DNA of 64,000 nt from Diphasiastrum complanatum (Eukaryota > Streptophyta > Lycopodiopsida > Lycopodiales > Lycopodiaceae), in NCBI GenBank assembly GCA_029204225.1, contig CM055097.1, positions 39,919,106-39,983,105 of the forward strand. The letters are read 5' to 3'. The number at the start of each line of letters is the position of its first letter. The first letter of the stretch is position 1. A model generated the notes under the pieces. The model made no database searches and was not told where the DNA came from. It saw only the letters and a list, made by a program, of their open reading frames with translations. Below, one piece after another: positions 1 through 12,679 of the stretch. The position numbers and the translations under genes were made by a program.

Positions 1-1089
1 TTCATATCCAAAACACATTCAATGGATCATTAAATCTTTGGCTAAATTGGAGTGCACATCTAGATTCATCTACAAACTAGAAATCATGCATCTATCATGC
101 TAGAACTTGAAAATACATGAAAATCTGATCATAATCACTAAGAACTGATATAGTATTGTCTCTGTTCGTACACAACAACAGTATTACAGTCCTTCACAAG
201 TGTGGATCCAAGTACAACAAGAAAATTCACATTCTATACATTAAAATTCAAGATATCATGAGAAATATGCAAGAGATGGCATATAATCAAAAGAGAAAAG
301 TTCTCCATACAAAATGAGAACATCAAGATGATTTTTTCATGCTGGTACAACTATTTATAGTAGCCATAATGTCACTTGCCCACTTGTCCTAACCTTGCCC
401 TAAAATAGCAACTTCTAGGTACTTCACCAAAACCTAGTTTAACTTGACTAGATGCAATGTATCTCAACTAGCCAATAGAAGTAGGTCTAGATCCGACCTT
501 ATCCACAATAGTAAGGACACTATTTTTAGGCCTTACTGACATTAAGAAATATATCTCTAAGTTAAAATTTCACTTTGGCCTCCAAATTGCCAAATAAAAC
601 CAACTAGACTAGTTGACATTTTTCACATTAAGATCAAATTAAAAATTCTTGGAATTCAATTAGAGATGGGACCGGGTTCAATACAACTTGGGAAATATTA
701 AAGTAAGAGTTTAGATGCCACTTAGGGAGATGAGAAAAACCTCATTCTAAAGATGTCTTGTATTTTTGAGAAAGATAATACATTTTTTAACAATAACAAT
801 GGTAAAAAGAAGTCAATTGGAAGAATGTAACAACTAGAAAGTGTTAGAATTCCTACTTAATTCTATTTTTTAATGAGGCCCTTTCAAGTATACATATGCA
901 TTTTATTTTTTACAACCTACAGAATTACAAAAAAATGAAACAATATGCACTTGTGTTGAAGGAGGTAACTTACCTAGCACTTCTAAAGTAACTACTACCA
1001 CCACTTCTTGTTATATACAAGCTAAACTAAGATTCAATAAGAACTATTTTTACATTGAAATGCTAGTTCAAAATAAACATGTACCTAGA
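1..1089. other. AT-rich spacer, no gene seen
   Basis: AT-rich DNA with stops in all frames at short intervals. I recognise no coding domain, RNA gene or repeat boundary here. Confidence 0.6.
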
Positions 1090-1460
1090 ATGAACATGCT
1101 CATTTTAGAAAGCAAATTTGGATTTTCCAACGACTTTTGTTCAAATTTTGAGTCTCATCTAATTACACTTACATAATAATTTTGATCTAGTATGTTCAAT
1201 GCCAATTGAAATCAAATTTGGATGTTCCAACAACTTTAGTTTAGATTTTGAGCTTCTCATAATGGTACTTGTGAGAAAAAGCCTCATCTAATTATATAAC
1301 TTACATAAAAAATTTAATCTGGCATGTTCAATGCCAATTGAAAGCAAATTTGGATGTTCCAACAACTTTTTTTTACATTTTGAGCTCATATTGGTACTTG
1401 TGAAAAACCAGTCATCTAATTACACTTACATAAAAATTTTAATCTGGTATGTTTGCGAAT
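1090..1460 (+). repeat. Three diverged tandem copies of a 100-131 bp unit
   Basis: The word AGCAAATTTGGAT recurs at about 1111, 1211 and 1342. It is followed each time by GTTCCAACAACTTT or a close variant, a TTTTGAGCT block and a CATCTAATTA block. Spacing differs (100 and 131 bp) because of indels, so this is an old duplication. No coding capacity is apparent. Confidence 0.7.
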
Positions 1461-2585
1461 TGATGCAAAACTCATAATAAGCAAAAAAATCATATTCATT
1501 GTAAGATTTGTTATTCCAACCCGTGGTATTGATATTTGACATTTGATAATCACCAAATTTGTCTTGAGCCTAAGATGTTTGCATGCATAATGAATCAAAT
1601 GACATAATTTGTGAAATATTGTGATTCTAATTCATGTTGCAAGAAATAGTTATGGAAGGCTAGAGTGCCCTTTTGATGGCACTCTAGTATAAAGCGCATA
1701 ACTAACCATTTGTTAATAAATGAGGTGATTAGTATCAAGGTTAAACCAACCCACTTAAATGTTGTACAGTCTCGAAGTTTGTTGTTGTGTTATTGATTCC
1801 TTTTCATCAAAAGGCACATTCAATTATAATGCAAAAGTGCCACCAACCTACACAAACTTTTGTAGAAGAAGAAATCAATTCTTTGTTTGCAATTTGCATA
1901 ATCAAAAAAAGGTACAAGTTTCAAAGGATATTGCACAAATACCTTGTCAGCTAGACTCCATGATAAGTGCAAATTGGTCAGTTAGCATATGAACCTCAAG
2001 TGTTGACCTAATTTACAAAAAGTTCCATGCTAAAGCCTAAGATGAGAATAATATCTCTTGTATAGAAGCATGCTAGTATATCATGGCTAAGAGCAATAGG
2101 CGATCAAAATACACAACATTTCTTGCAATTGGGTTGCAAAATTTTGAACCTTTCCACCAGGAATTTGAACAATCTGTTGTAAAATATTTGAAAAGGACTA
2201 TACTTGGAGTTTTCTTCGAATTAGTCCTTGGAGAAAGTCAAAACTGCAAGTCAAAAAAATCAGCAGCAGTAAGGATTTTCAAACGGAGTATAAATTGGAC
2301 GATTGTCTGTATTTTTTAAATGTATACCAAGAACGTTTGTCATCCTACTTCCTTACACTAATGGTACATGTGCTTTAGCCACGTAAGGAGAACAAGACGC
2401 CATTGATGTTATAAGCTGTAACTGTCTATCAAAACACTCATTGTCTCTTAAAAGCACAATATTTTGTAATTGATATGATAAAAATCTTCAAGTTAGGAGC
2501 TTCACCATCCAATCACCCATTTTTCCTTGCAACTCAAATCGCATATTTGACTAGTCAAAATGAGTCTGTCATGTGACCACACATC
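1461..2585. other. Spacer without recognisable gene
   Basis: Two ATG-open frames of 77 and 78 codons lie at 1759-1992 and 2083-2319 on the plus strand. Neither has a recognisable domain, and the base composition is the same as the flanks. I treat them as chance frames. Confidence 0.5.
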
Positions 2586-2586
2586 A

Positions 2587-3570
2587 GGGCCCTTTTTGGA
2601 CTCAAAAAGGGCCTCTTCACTAATTATGATTAGTGTTAATGACGACATGTGTACCAATAAGAAAGTGACAAGTGAGATGGAATGGTCCATATGACATAGC
2701 ACATCCAATAGTGTAAATTGAAACTCCAAATTCTAACCCACCCACTAACTCTCCTTCTATAGCCCCTAGTAATGATGATATGATAAGGCTAAGGCTCAAG
2801 TTCAAAATTTAAATGAAAATATAACTATTTTTTCAAGGCCTTCAAAAGCCGTTTTTATTAGTTAGAACGAGAGAAAAGGGGACCCAATACTTCTTTGGGC
2901 CCCCATTTTGAAAAAAAAAAAATTAAAAAAAAATGGGGGGAGGGGGATGAGAGTACATTCCCCCCGTCCCTTGTACCCCCCCCTCTCTTGTACCCCACCT
3001 TCCCCCTGTACTTTCTCTCCTCCTCCCCGGCTGCATTGGGCGCTCCCCACCCTCCGAACCCCACAACCATCCCCCTCATTGACCCCTCTTGTACTTTTTC
3101 TCCCCCCACCCCCCCGGCGTTGATGGGTGGCCACCCACCAGGGTATTGACAAAAAGGTACAAGGAGAGGGGTAGTACGAGGGGAGTCGTGGGGCCCTCAG
3201 GGACCTGCATACCAAAGGAGGCCAGCGGCTCGGGGGGGGGGGGGGATGTACTCTCATCCCCCTCCCTTTTTTTTCAAAATGGGGCCAAATAAGTATTGGG
3301 CCCCCTTTTCTCTCATTCTAACTAATAAAAACGACTTTTGAAGGCCTTGAAAAAATAGACAGTTTATATTGCATTCAAAATTTTAGGCTACATTATATTT
3401 ATTTGTCCTTGCTATATTATGCTAGGTCCAAGTGCAGCCTATTAAAATCGAGTTAACCCATGATAAACCCAACGTGAACTGCCACATAGGACGATTAATG
3501 AATTAATTAATCCCAATTAGCAAACATGTTTAGACAAGGAAGAGGCCCTTTTTGAGTTCAAAAAGGGCCC
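2587..3570. mobile_element. Hairpin-ended element, about 0.98 kb, with a nested MITE
   Basis: Near-identical hairpins lie at 2588-2613 and 3544-3569. Each has an 11-bp perfect stem (GGCCCTTTTTG / CAAAAAGGGCC) and a 4-nt loop. Their asymmetric flanks (AGGGCC outside, CTCTTC inside on the left; the reverse on the right) show that the two are inverted relative to each other, as terminal repeats of one element would be. The inner flanks keep weak similarity (CTAATTNNGATTA on both sides). A second element (2825-3358) sits inside. No coding region is seen, so this is probably a non-autonomous DNA element. Target duplications were not resolved. Confidence 0.6.
2825..3358. mobile_element. MITE with TIRs of about 110-130 bp
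   Basis: The left end (2825-2957) and the reverse complement of the right end (about 3246-3358) match almost base for base. They start CTATTTTTTCAAGGCC and run through TTAGTTAGAA, CCCAATACTT and a GGGGATGAGAGTACA block. The centre is pyrimidine-rich on the left and purine-rich on the right, with repeated CTTGTACCCC words, so the whole could fold back. Both ends are compatible with a TA target duplication (TA before and after TTTTTTCAAGG...CCTTGAAAAAA). There is no transposase. Open frames on both strands here are artefacts of the inverted, low-complexity centre. Confidence 0.8.
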
Positions 3571-4600
3571 TAATGGGAACGAGACTACAAATAAGCTTAT
3601 TTGACACTTAACATGTTTATATCCGTAGGGTCTATTCTATTCTAAGTGACACGGTAAAACCAATGAAATTCATTCAGATGGTCAAGTTAACTCTCATAAT
3701 AAAGACCACACTATCTTTTCAAAAAATTTAACTACTAGCCATTGTCCAATCTATACTTGGTAGAGACGAAGTAAACAAAAAGGCAGTTGACAATAAGCTG
3801 CTCAGCTTATTTACATTGTTAGAAAGTTTAAGAGGGTCTCTTCCTTGATCTTTTTTTATTCTTTCTATTCAAATTGTATCCATAAAAGAAAACATACAAT
3901 GTTGAATCGAAGGATTGTGGCTTAAGATGTATCTAATATAGTAAAGTGATCTCTCACTTTATTAACTTTTGTAGGTGATTTAGGGCCTAGGATGGAGCAC
4001 ACCATTCGACAAATTAAAAGAGCTATTTGAGAAAAAAATTTACCTGTTACCATCTGGATGAAGTTCATACTTTTCTGAATGTTCATCAACTGCAAGTAGG
4101 AATCCAGAGGATGTCAACCCCTGCATAGTTCATCAAGGAACATCTTGAGAGACTTCCAACAACACTATAGAAGGTTTCCAAAGAATATCAATTAACTTGC
4201 AGTGCAAAACTAGCTGAAAAGGTGCTCCTTTAAATTATTCACAGATACTTACTTCTATAGTGACAGGGACTTTGCTGCCAGATGCACTATCCATGTCCTC
4301 TTTGATCTCCACCTTCTGACCACTATCTTGGGGTTATTGCAATAACCGACAAAGGTGACATGAAATAGAAAAGGAGGCATTAAGTGATTTGTAATCACTT
4401 AAGAACCATTTAGCTCTTCACATGCAAGTTGATCTTGTCAGTTCCAAGGATAAATCATATCATAAAGACATATTGGAAAAATATTGCAAGAGCAAGGAGC
4501 AAAACAATTGAACGACATGTCCACAATACATAAATTCAACAAGGTAGTTATAATAGTTCATTAATGTTGACCAAAATACCATCAAAGTCAAAAGCTAACG
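3571..4600. other. Spacer without recognisable gene
   Basis: AT-rich, no long frame, no recognised repeat. Confidence 0.55.
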
Positions 4601-4609
4601 ACAAATTTA

Positions 4610-4947
4610 CGTTCTTGGGTCTATTACTAGTCCAGGAATCGGTACTTTGTAAGGGCCCCATTAATTGACTACCGAATCTTGGGTTTGCACACTTAGTTCT
4701 AAACTCATTATAGCTTCTTAGAAGGATCCCCTGAAAGCCTCCAGATTAGTATAAATACGTTATCTCCTTGCCATTTCACAGCTTCAGATTCTGACTTTTG
4801 TAAGTGTCCTTGTGGGCGATGCTTAGCAGCGTTCATTTGTAGTATTGTGTTCTTGGTAGGTGAAGCCTATTTGATTGGCATTATTCCATGTATTGTTCTT
4901 ATGTCATGGCATATATGTGTTGAATTTTCATAACTTGGTATCAAAGA

Positions 4948-4950
<3 letters not shown>
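4610..4950 (+). mobile_element. Possible LTR end with primer-binding site
   Basis: TGGTATCAAAGAGC at 4936-4949 differs by small changes from TGGTATCAGAGC, the usual plant retrotransposon primer site complementary to initiator Met-tRNA. A TATA-like TATAAATA lies about 190 bp upstream (4750-4757), where an LTR promoter would be. The candidate LTR start is not defined and no gag or pol follows: a CT tract begins at once at 4951. This could be a truncated LTR element or coincidence. Confidence 0.35.

Positions 4951-5004
<54 letters not shown>
4951..5004 (+). repeat. (CT)n microsatellite
   Basis: Uninterrupted CT repeat followed by a short (CA)n run. Reading frames through it give Ser-Leu repeats and should not be taken as protein. 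Confidence 0.95.
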
Positions 5005-5007
<3 letters not shown>

Positions 5008-6239
5008 GCGCACACACACACATTGTCCTTCCTACGATGCCCCATCACTGTCCATTTGGCCCCCGTTTAGATTACGTCCCTTCCATGCTTCGTTTTCGTC
5101 CACCCCATTCCCACTTCAGTTTGCCTTCTCCTTCGCTGCAGCCCCTCCATTGCCACATTTTCCCACTTGCTACATGCCCATCATCATTTCCTCCTCCCAG
5201 CTTTTTTTGCAACCTCTATTCCAAATATTTCTGTCCAACAGATATCCATGTGCTGCCACCACTGCTCCTTGGTGGCAGATCCAACCCCTTCACTATTCCG
5301 GACCCTCCCTCCTTTCACAAATCTTCATCCCACCATGAATTCTTCTCAAGAAAACCCATTCACACGTATCCTCGCCAATCCCTTCCCACACCTATCCCTC
5401 TTCTAACAGCTAGTTGTTGTTCCTTGTAGTCCCTCACATTTGTAAAGGCATGATATAACATTATCCTTGACAGTTACCCGTGTGCTAATGAATGCTCACA
5501 CCTCTAATATGACTTTCAATATACATAGTTCACTTGCCCAATAAGTGCACACTTCTAGCATCCACCATGTGGCTTTTTGTTTCATTTGCCCCATCAAAAA
5601 GACTACTAAGGAATTTCAACACCATACATATATCTATACACACACACACACATATAGATATATGTATTTCAATCACAAGCACCGGAAGACAGGGCCAAGC
5701 AGGTCCTTTGTATGTGCAAAAATATTGCACACACATTATCTAATTATGTCACGATTATCATGCCAATAAGTGACCTGGCTTGCAGCCCATTGCATCCAGT
5801 GTTGCCTAATTCCATCGTACAACGTTCCGACCCTTCACACTTCGCTCCCCTTCTGCTCTGTGCCTTTTGCCCTCCTCTACCTGGGCACATCTTCTTGTCA
5901 ATCAATGGCCACCCTCTCCTGGCTGAATGAAGATGTGCACGCAACTCCTGGATGCAGCAGGACGGACCAATTATTGGCATGGTAAGTGTCGGTGACCTTA
6001 GGTGATGCTTGTGTGATATGTTGCCAGTGCATATACAAAGAACCTGCCTGCAAGGCCCGACGTGTTGAGCCTAAATTCTTTGGGAGGCTGGACTCAGTCG
6101 AATGGCATTGCCCTAATGAGTTCCATAGCATAATGGGATTACATATGGCTTATTACCTGTATGATTATTAATTGGAATACGTATCTGAATTTCTTGATGA
6201 CCACTACGAAGGTGGAATTGGTACCTTACATACTATAAA
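5005..6239. other. Spacer, C/T-rich then mixed; no gene recognised
   Basis: 5040-5420 is C/T-rich on the plus strand and stays open in several frames because of that composition. A short (CA)n run is at about 5639-5654. Short frames on both strands between 5530 and 6170 have no recognised domain. Confidence 0.5.
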
Positions 6240-6399
6240 ATAGGTATGTGGATTTCGTAACGACCATCATGAAGGTTGGTTTACTGTCACTCCCATGATG
6301 CCCACAAAAAAATAGCATATCATGCTCAGGAAGCGACCAAAAAAACAGCAGACTAAACCATATGTCTTCCTGATCCTTTGGAGCGTGAAGGTCAAAAGT

Positions 6400-6595
6400 T
6401 GTCATAAAAACTTTCGTGTCGCTTCGGACCGTTTGACTTTCGCATCTTCTAGCTTTCTCCTGTTGTATCACAAATAAATTTCTTTCGCAAATTTTTTGCG
6501 TTCGTGTCTCTTCGTCAGGGTGTTCACGAATATTTTTGTTTCGTGTCTTTTCGTGATGTTCACAAACGTTTTCGCTTCGTGTCTATAGGCTGAAA
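6400..6595. repeat. Cluster of TTTCGTGTC words
   Basis: CTTTCGTGTC, GTTCGTGTC, TTTCGTGTC and CTTCGTGTC recur between about 6412 and 6585, mixed with inverted partners such as TCACGAA and TTCACAAACG. It resembles the motif-dense arms of the other palindromic repeats in this window, but I could not find a partner arm. Confidence 0.4.
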
Positions 6596-6798
6596 GCTAG
6601 CAAAGCTTTGGTAGTAGAAACATTTTGTTTCTTCAGCTCCCTCTCAAAGCGTGGTATCTTGATGACTCCAAGACTGCTCCTCTATTGATTTTATTTTTTT
6701 TCAATGTAATTGGAGACCCAAGGCATTCTCCAACAAATAGCGGCCAAGTCATCACCAGGACATGAAGAGGGTAACCGTGTTCCTTGTTGCTATAATCA

Positions 6799-7645
6799 TC
6801 ATGATAGCATGATTATGTCATCATCATGATAGCTTGATTATGCCATCATCATGATGGACATGTCCATGGCCGGCTCTAACATCAATCTTAATCTGAAAGT
6901 AACCAGCAAGAAAATAATCTCAAAAGTCCAGGCAATAAGACCGGCTGAATTTTGTTAGTTTTGCCCAAAACCCTCCACTTGTACTAGTGGGTTCGCAAGG
7001 TTCTTGGGCAGAACCAGCTCAATCTAGTTGTACTTTCACTATACATTTCAGCCCCCTAACCTATTATAACTATCTTTCGACTATTAAATCATGATAGCAT
7101 GATTATGTCATCATCATGATGGACATGTCTATGGCCGGCTCTAACATCAATCTTAATCTGAAAGTAACCAGCAAGAAAATAATCTGAAAAGTCCAGGCAA
7201 TAAGACCGGCTGAATTTTGTTAGTTTTGCCCAAAACCCTCCACTTGTACTAGTGGGTTCGCAAGGTTCTTGGGCAGAACCAACTCAATCTAGTTGTACTT
7301 TCACTATACATTTCAGCCCCCTGACCTATTATACCCATCTTTCGACTATTAAATCATGATAGCATGATTATGTCATCATCATGATAGCTTGATTATGTCA
7401 TCATCATGATGGACATGTCTATGGCCGGCACTAACATCAATCTTAATCTGAAAGTAACCAGCAAGAAAATAATCTGAAAAGTCCAGGCAATAAGACCGGC
7501 TGAATTTTGTTAGTTTTGCCCAAAACCCTCCACTTGTACTAGTGGGTTCGCAAGGTTCTTGGGCAGAACCAACTCAATCTAGTTGTACTTTCACTATACA
7601 TTTCAGCCCCCTGACCTATTATACCCATCTTTCGACTATTAAATC
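6799..7645 (+). repeat. Three-copy tandem repeat, 265-290 bp unit
   Basis: Units start with ATGATAGCATGATTATG at 6801, 7091 and 7356 and end with TTTCGACTATTAAATC. The 290 versus 265 bp period comes from an extra 25-bp AGCTTGATTATG...CATCATCATGAT block in units 1 and 3. Units 2 and 3 are almost identical (shared ACCAACTCAATC and CTGACCTATTATACCC against unit 1 variants), so the last duplication is recent. Each unit contains GTTAGTTTTGCCCAAAACC and a CGCAAGGTTCTTGGGCAGAACC hairpin-like stretch. No protein is encoded. Confidence 0.92.
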
Positions 7646-10585
7646 TGCCTATGACGTCTAGCCTTTTTCTCCATTTTCCTTACAAATACTCTATCTTCAT
7701 TTTTCTTATATAGTTGCAAGTTCAGTTTCCTTCCATATTGCCTCTTGTTTCTTGTTTGTTCAAGTCACATTTTAGCTGTTAAATAGATCTTCTAACATTT
7801 AAATTAGTTTTAGTTAGATATAAATCTTACGTTTGGATAGAAGATATTAGTTTTTTTTGTGAACTAATTTTCAAAAATAGTTTCTAGATCTCGCATAAAG
7901 TGATCCAGGAAATATATTGAGTTTAGTGTTGAGGCCTGTCATGTGGATTCTAGGGGGTGGTCTAAACCCTACTGCACATCAATTTTTTTGCACATCACAT
8001 GAATATTTTTATTTTTCTTTTAGAAAATGGCACATCTACATCACACATAGTGCATCAACATAGGGACACAACATTCTGCAAAGTAGCATTGCTTGCACAA
8101 AATATTTTGTGTAAAGATTGTCATCTCAGTAAGATATTGTGATAATTGGTTTTTTGCTTTAATTTGGTTTTTACTTTTATTTTGTAGTTCAGGTGAAAGA
8201 GATGACTTGGTGAAAATTTGGCCCAGTCCAACTTTTTTTAGTGTCGTATATTGAATACTCAAGTTCTTTTATTCTCTTTTGTTATGAGGGAGACAACAAC
8301 ATCCATCCTCAAACGGCGGACCAATAGCAAGTTTGATTATGAGGACACATTTTTTTTTGGTTCTGCTTATGCCATGCTTCATTTACAAAAAGCTTCATAT
8401 CATGAGCTATCTTTGAAGATAGCTCCCATAGAATAATATTGAGTGGTTCTTGCCACTATCCAATCCGATTAAAGCATGTCAACTGTCATGGACCATACTC
8501 ATGCTTCAGGTACTAGTGAGATGAGAGGTGCCATTCATGAGTGTAGACCCTGTATACAATAATTTTCCTCTTATGCACACTAGCTGACCTTTGATGTAAT
8601 GAGCATGAAGAGAAGTGTGGATATTTTGGTGCAACAGTTGACTTCTCAGTGAGATACACCGATCACATCGTCATACCTTGAAAATATGAAAGAATAATAC
8701 ATGAGGATTCATCACTGCATCTACAGTAAAGATAGAAGCAAAGGACTTAGATGGTTCACATGATGTTCTTGATGAGGTAGAGTTCCAGGGATCCATCATC
8801 TAGCACAAGCATGTTCAGATGGGACTAAGGCTCAATCGAATGAGGAAGAGTTCACAGCATTTTTCATAGGCCACATCATATTTTGGATGAGATAAAAAAT
8901 AGAAATTTTATGTGATGGGTCATAGGATAATAGGAAGATGGAGTCACCTAGCCATTCATAGTCACAAAGAATTGTGTCACAATGTTCATAGGGCAGTTTG
9001 AGTCGACAGTTCAAACCACAGTTGAATTGGCCAAGCAAAGTTTGTGAAACGTTGAATTGTTTTAGGATTTTTTTTGTTTTTTTTGTTTTATTCCTGGCAT
9101 TCTATTAAGGCATAAACAAGTGCTAGTTTAGTGTTTAGGATAACCACAACAAATAAGTCATGAGAGTGATTGTCACAAAGCTTGAGCAAGGTTGATGTTA
9201 TCATCATGAAAGGTTGCAGGATAGATTGTTTGTCAGATGATCAGCAGATCATTATAGCACTTAAAATACAAATTTTAAAAAAAATCGGGGGCATGGGAAA
9301 GTTTCAGTATCCAAGAAGGAAGCCACTAAATCTCTCAGATGTCAACAGATAAGAAATTCGTTAACTACTCATGACCCAACTCGGATCCAGAGTTACAATA
9401 CGTGCTCACATCAACAGGAGCACATCATTAACAATCTGGCAAGACCCAAGAACCAATGGGTGAATCAGCCATCTTTTGAGTTCTATGTTTTTAAATCTTA
9501 GAAAAATGCTATTTAAATATTCTGTAAGAGAACTAAGGGCTTGAATAAACAACTATCAACTGTCCTATTCAAGTTTGCTTAAGTTAAGCCCCTTGAGTAT
9601 GCTCTGATACATTGATCAAATTTGAGCCTCCTCCCTCCAACAATCTGAATTAAAGAATTGAGGTATTTCAAAAAGAGGACGGCATTAAAAAGAGCTATGA
9701 AAAAACTCCAAAAATGTTCTAACAACAGTTTGCTGGGCCCTTGTATTTTTTAAAATTCTACAATATTGAACCAAGATACAAACATCCATGAAGTTCAAAA
9801 ACCCATAAGAAGAGTGCATAGTAGAAGTATGAGGATAAATTGCATTGCTTGCAAAGTACACAGAACATCTTCACTGGCAAAAATGGCAACTTGCGCATGT
9901 GCTGAATTACCTGTGTAGCCAGTATCGATAATAAGTGCTCTCCAATGCTGAGAAGCCTACACCAAGGACATGAATCTGTATAATAGATTGATGATGGAAC
10001 CTCACGCACTGCTTAACAAATTCATGCAGCTAATTCTGAATCCTGATCTAGGCAACACACTTAGGAAGAATTTGATTCATGACATTAAAAAAACTGTAAA
10101 GGCAACTTTTCCAACTTATTCCAGAAAGACATCGTAAAATACAACCACAGACAAAGGCACCACTGACAAGCTCATTGTACAAACCCAAATCAACTACTGA
10201 CAATGTTAGGCAACCATCCTTTACAACGCCAGCAAGAGTTCCTCTGGCTTCATACCATAGTTGCCCAAATCAACTTGTCCCTGAGTTTGGACAATGTGAT
10301 TATTGTTAAAGCATTGGCTAACATATCACTCCATATCTACCATACAATGCAAATTCTGGAAGTGTGTGCCTGAGTCTTTTCCGCATCAACTCTTAAAGGT
10401 GTGGCCAACATTTATTTGCCTTTGAACATGGGAATAGTAGTAATAATAGATGTTCAAACAAAGAGCTGCAACTCCTAGCTCAAGGTTTAAATTTTTCATG
10501 AAAGTTCTAGAAAGGAGCTCATTGATATTCTAAGCTACAGAGGGTTCAGAACTATGCTTATCAAAATGTTCGTGTTAAGAACATC
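7646..10585. other. Long spacer without recognisable gene
   Basis: Short frames occur (8041-8262 minus, 8251-8436 plus, 8832-9038 minus, 9758-10009 minus), but none shows a domain, and their composition matches the surrounding AT-rich DNA. I recognise no transposon end or RNA gene. Confidence 0.5.
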
Positions 10586-10587
10586 TT

Positions 10588-10713
10588 TGTAACCTTGTTT
10601 TTCTTATTATACTGACACATTGTGCTTGAGTTGGCTTAAAAAAATTCCAATTGTAACCTTGTTTTTCTTATTATACTGACACATTGTGCTTGAGTTGGCT
10701 TAAAAAAATTCCA
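10588..10713 (+). repeat. Tandem duplication, 64 bp x 2
   Basis: TGTAACCTTGTTTTTCTTAT begins copies at 10588 and 10652. The copies are essentially identical through GGCTTAAAAAAATTCCAA, which points to a recent slippage or duplication event. Confidence 0.92.
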
Positions 10714-12190
10714 AATCGTTTTGTAACTATCACTACGAATATGTGAGTTCTCCAGCATAAGGAGCTTTTGGAAAATTTGTAAAATATGGTTGTTTCATAA
10801 ACAATCGGCACTTCATCATTAGCCTAGGATGCATCCTTTGTAACTAGTATAAAAAATCTTGGTGAACTTTTTTCCTTATTTTACTGGCACAGTGCTTAAT
10901 TTCATTCTCCAATAAACTTTCAAATCTTCTCACAACCATGGTTACAACCAAACTTGTTTGGAAGGGCTTCCAAATGCATTTGGAGACACCCACGTCAGCT
11001 ACGGTTTTTTAAACGTGGAAGAAAGAATAAAATCAGGGTCGAACAACGCTCATAAAAGAGGGATACAGATCCCTGCAAACCTGGTCTTTTTAGGGCACGA
11101 TGGACAATCCGCTAGCCTCCAAGAAGCAAGATACTTTCATCTTGCTTGAATGTGCATCAAAGGCTAAAAGAATTTGCAGGTAAGGGTTTTCCATCATCCG
11201 AACAAGATGGGATCATCAGGATGATCTAAAACTCTACTCTTTGCAAGATACATGCATTTTCTCAAATCTGTCCCTGTTTTTGTCTCTTTCCTATACTCAA
11301 TTGATTCTACTTTGTATTGATCAGTTGTTAATGACACTTTGCAGGATTGCTAAGGAGGTTAGGGCACCCGGTTTGTGATAGGTTGCATCCCCAATCATTG
11401 CTCCTTCCAACCACATTAGGGGCAAGGTCCGTGGCCGTGGCACATGTCAATGTCTTAAAGGAGGCTGGAAAATATTCAGGAGGGTCAGGAAAGATCAAAT
11501 ATATCACGTCAAAGTCCCAACAAGCCAATTCATCTCTTCTCAGGTCCTTAGTGCCAATTATGTATCATTCACTCCCTCGATCTCCTTAAAAAATAAGCAT
11601 TGGAGGGAAAATAAAAGCTTATCCAAATGGCCAAAAATAGTGTAGCATGATAGCATGAACGTATAAAAACTTCTCTATCTTTTTAAGGGAAGCACAAGAC
11701 TGCACTCAAGGTTGAACATGCAGGAGTACATCTCGTTGTGGGCATTGTCCTATGTTAGATACTGATCGAGAGAAATTCTAGCCTCCTGCAATTGCAAACA
11801 TTTTGAGTACTAGTAGTAGTTGATCCTATGCATGATCATTTTCCAACCTTTCTGTCTAACACACATTTATTACAACGTTTCTACACAGATTGTCTATCAC
11901 AAATACTCTTACATGGCCACCAATGGGCAAGTGGGGAGAAAGAGTTTAACATGATTCTATCAAAACTTTTCTATTCAAACAAAAACTTAGTCTACAATGT
12001 TCTCTAGATCAAATCCTCGTTCCAATTTCCAATATATTCTACAAAGAAGGACCACCAACATGTAGAGTGACCTTGAAACATATCCTACTTAATAGGCCAC
12101 AAATACAAAAAAGGATATGAACCACGTCAGAGGTATGGCAGAGGAGCCTGGACGATCTCACTCTATGGTGAGATGCTCCATTTGTGCTTT
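10714..12190. other. Spacer without recognisable gene
   Basis: Short frames at 10958-11149 (plus) and 11328-11589 (both strands) have no recognised domain. Nothing else is supported. Confidence 0.5.
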
Positions 12191-12194
12191 TCAG

Positions 12195-12400
12195 GTGATT
12201 GATCTGCATATTCAAGCGAGACATATGACAGAAGCATTGCCCTAAAGTTGCTCAAGACAAACCTAGTTGTGCGTGAATTTCAGAGAGAGAACAGGGTACT
12301 TTTAAGTGATTGATCTGCATATTCCTGCAAGATATATGATAGAAGCATTGCACTAAAGTTGCTCAAGACAAGCCTAGGGCTTTGTGAACTTGCTCTAGAT
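12195..12400 (+). repeat. Tandem duplication, 111 bp x 2, diverged
   Basis: GTGATTGATCTGCATATTC starts copies at 12195 and 12306. Both continue through AGAAGCATTG and TAAAGTTGCTCAAGACAA with scattered substitutions. Confidence 0.85.
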
Positions 12401-12411
12401 GATTCTTACTC

Positions 12412-12507
12412 TCTCTCTCAGTATTTATCACACTTGAGATGTACTTAATTTGGTCTTATATGCCTTTTGACATTAAAAGACGTTAATAAAGCTCTCTCGC
12501 TCACTCG

Positions 12508-12552
<45 letters not shown>
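12412..12552 (+). mobile_element. LINE 3'-end fragment with CT tail
   Basis: After CTCTCTCTCAG at 12411-12421 the sequence switches to the 3' terminus shared by the other CT-tailed LINEs here: CACTTGAGATGTAC, then TCTTATATGCCTTTTGACAT (stem-loop region 12460-12473), ACGTTAATAAAGC and a CT-rich tail to 12552. It is a very short 5'-truncated copy. The stem carries one mismatch (GACAT for GGCAT). Confidence 0.75.
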
Positions 12553-12557
<5 letters not shown>

Positions 12558-12679
12558 TTGGTCAGCTCCTCCATCGCTGCAGTTGCAGCTCCCCCGCTGA
12601 CCTGATGGCTCCGCCCTGCACCTGAATTGTGATCTGACTGCCCTGATCTGAATCACTGACCTGAATCTCCCTCTCCATT

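Noticed and set aside
4875-5429. 184-codon plus-strand frame with Ser-Leu repeats and a Pro/Ser-rich tail
   Set aside because: It runs through a CT microsatellite and C/T-rich DNA, which keeps several frames open by composition alone. No domain, and the overlapping frames look equally protein-like.
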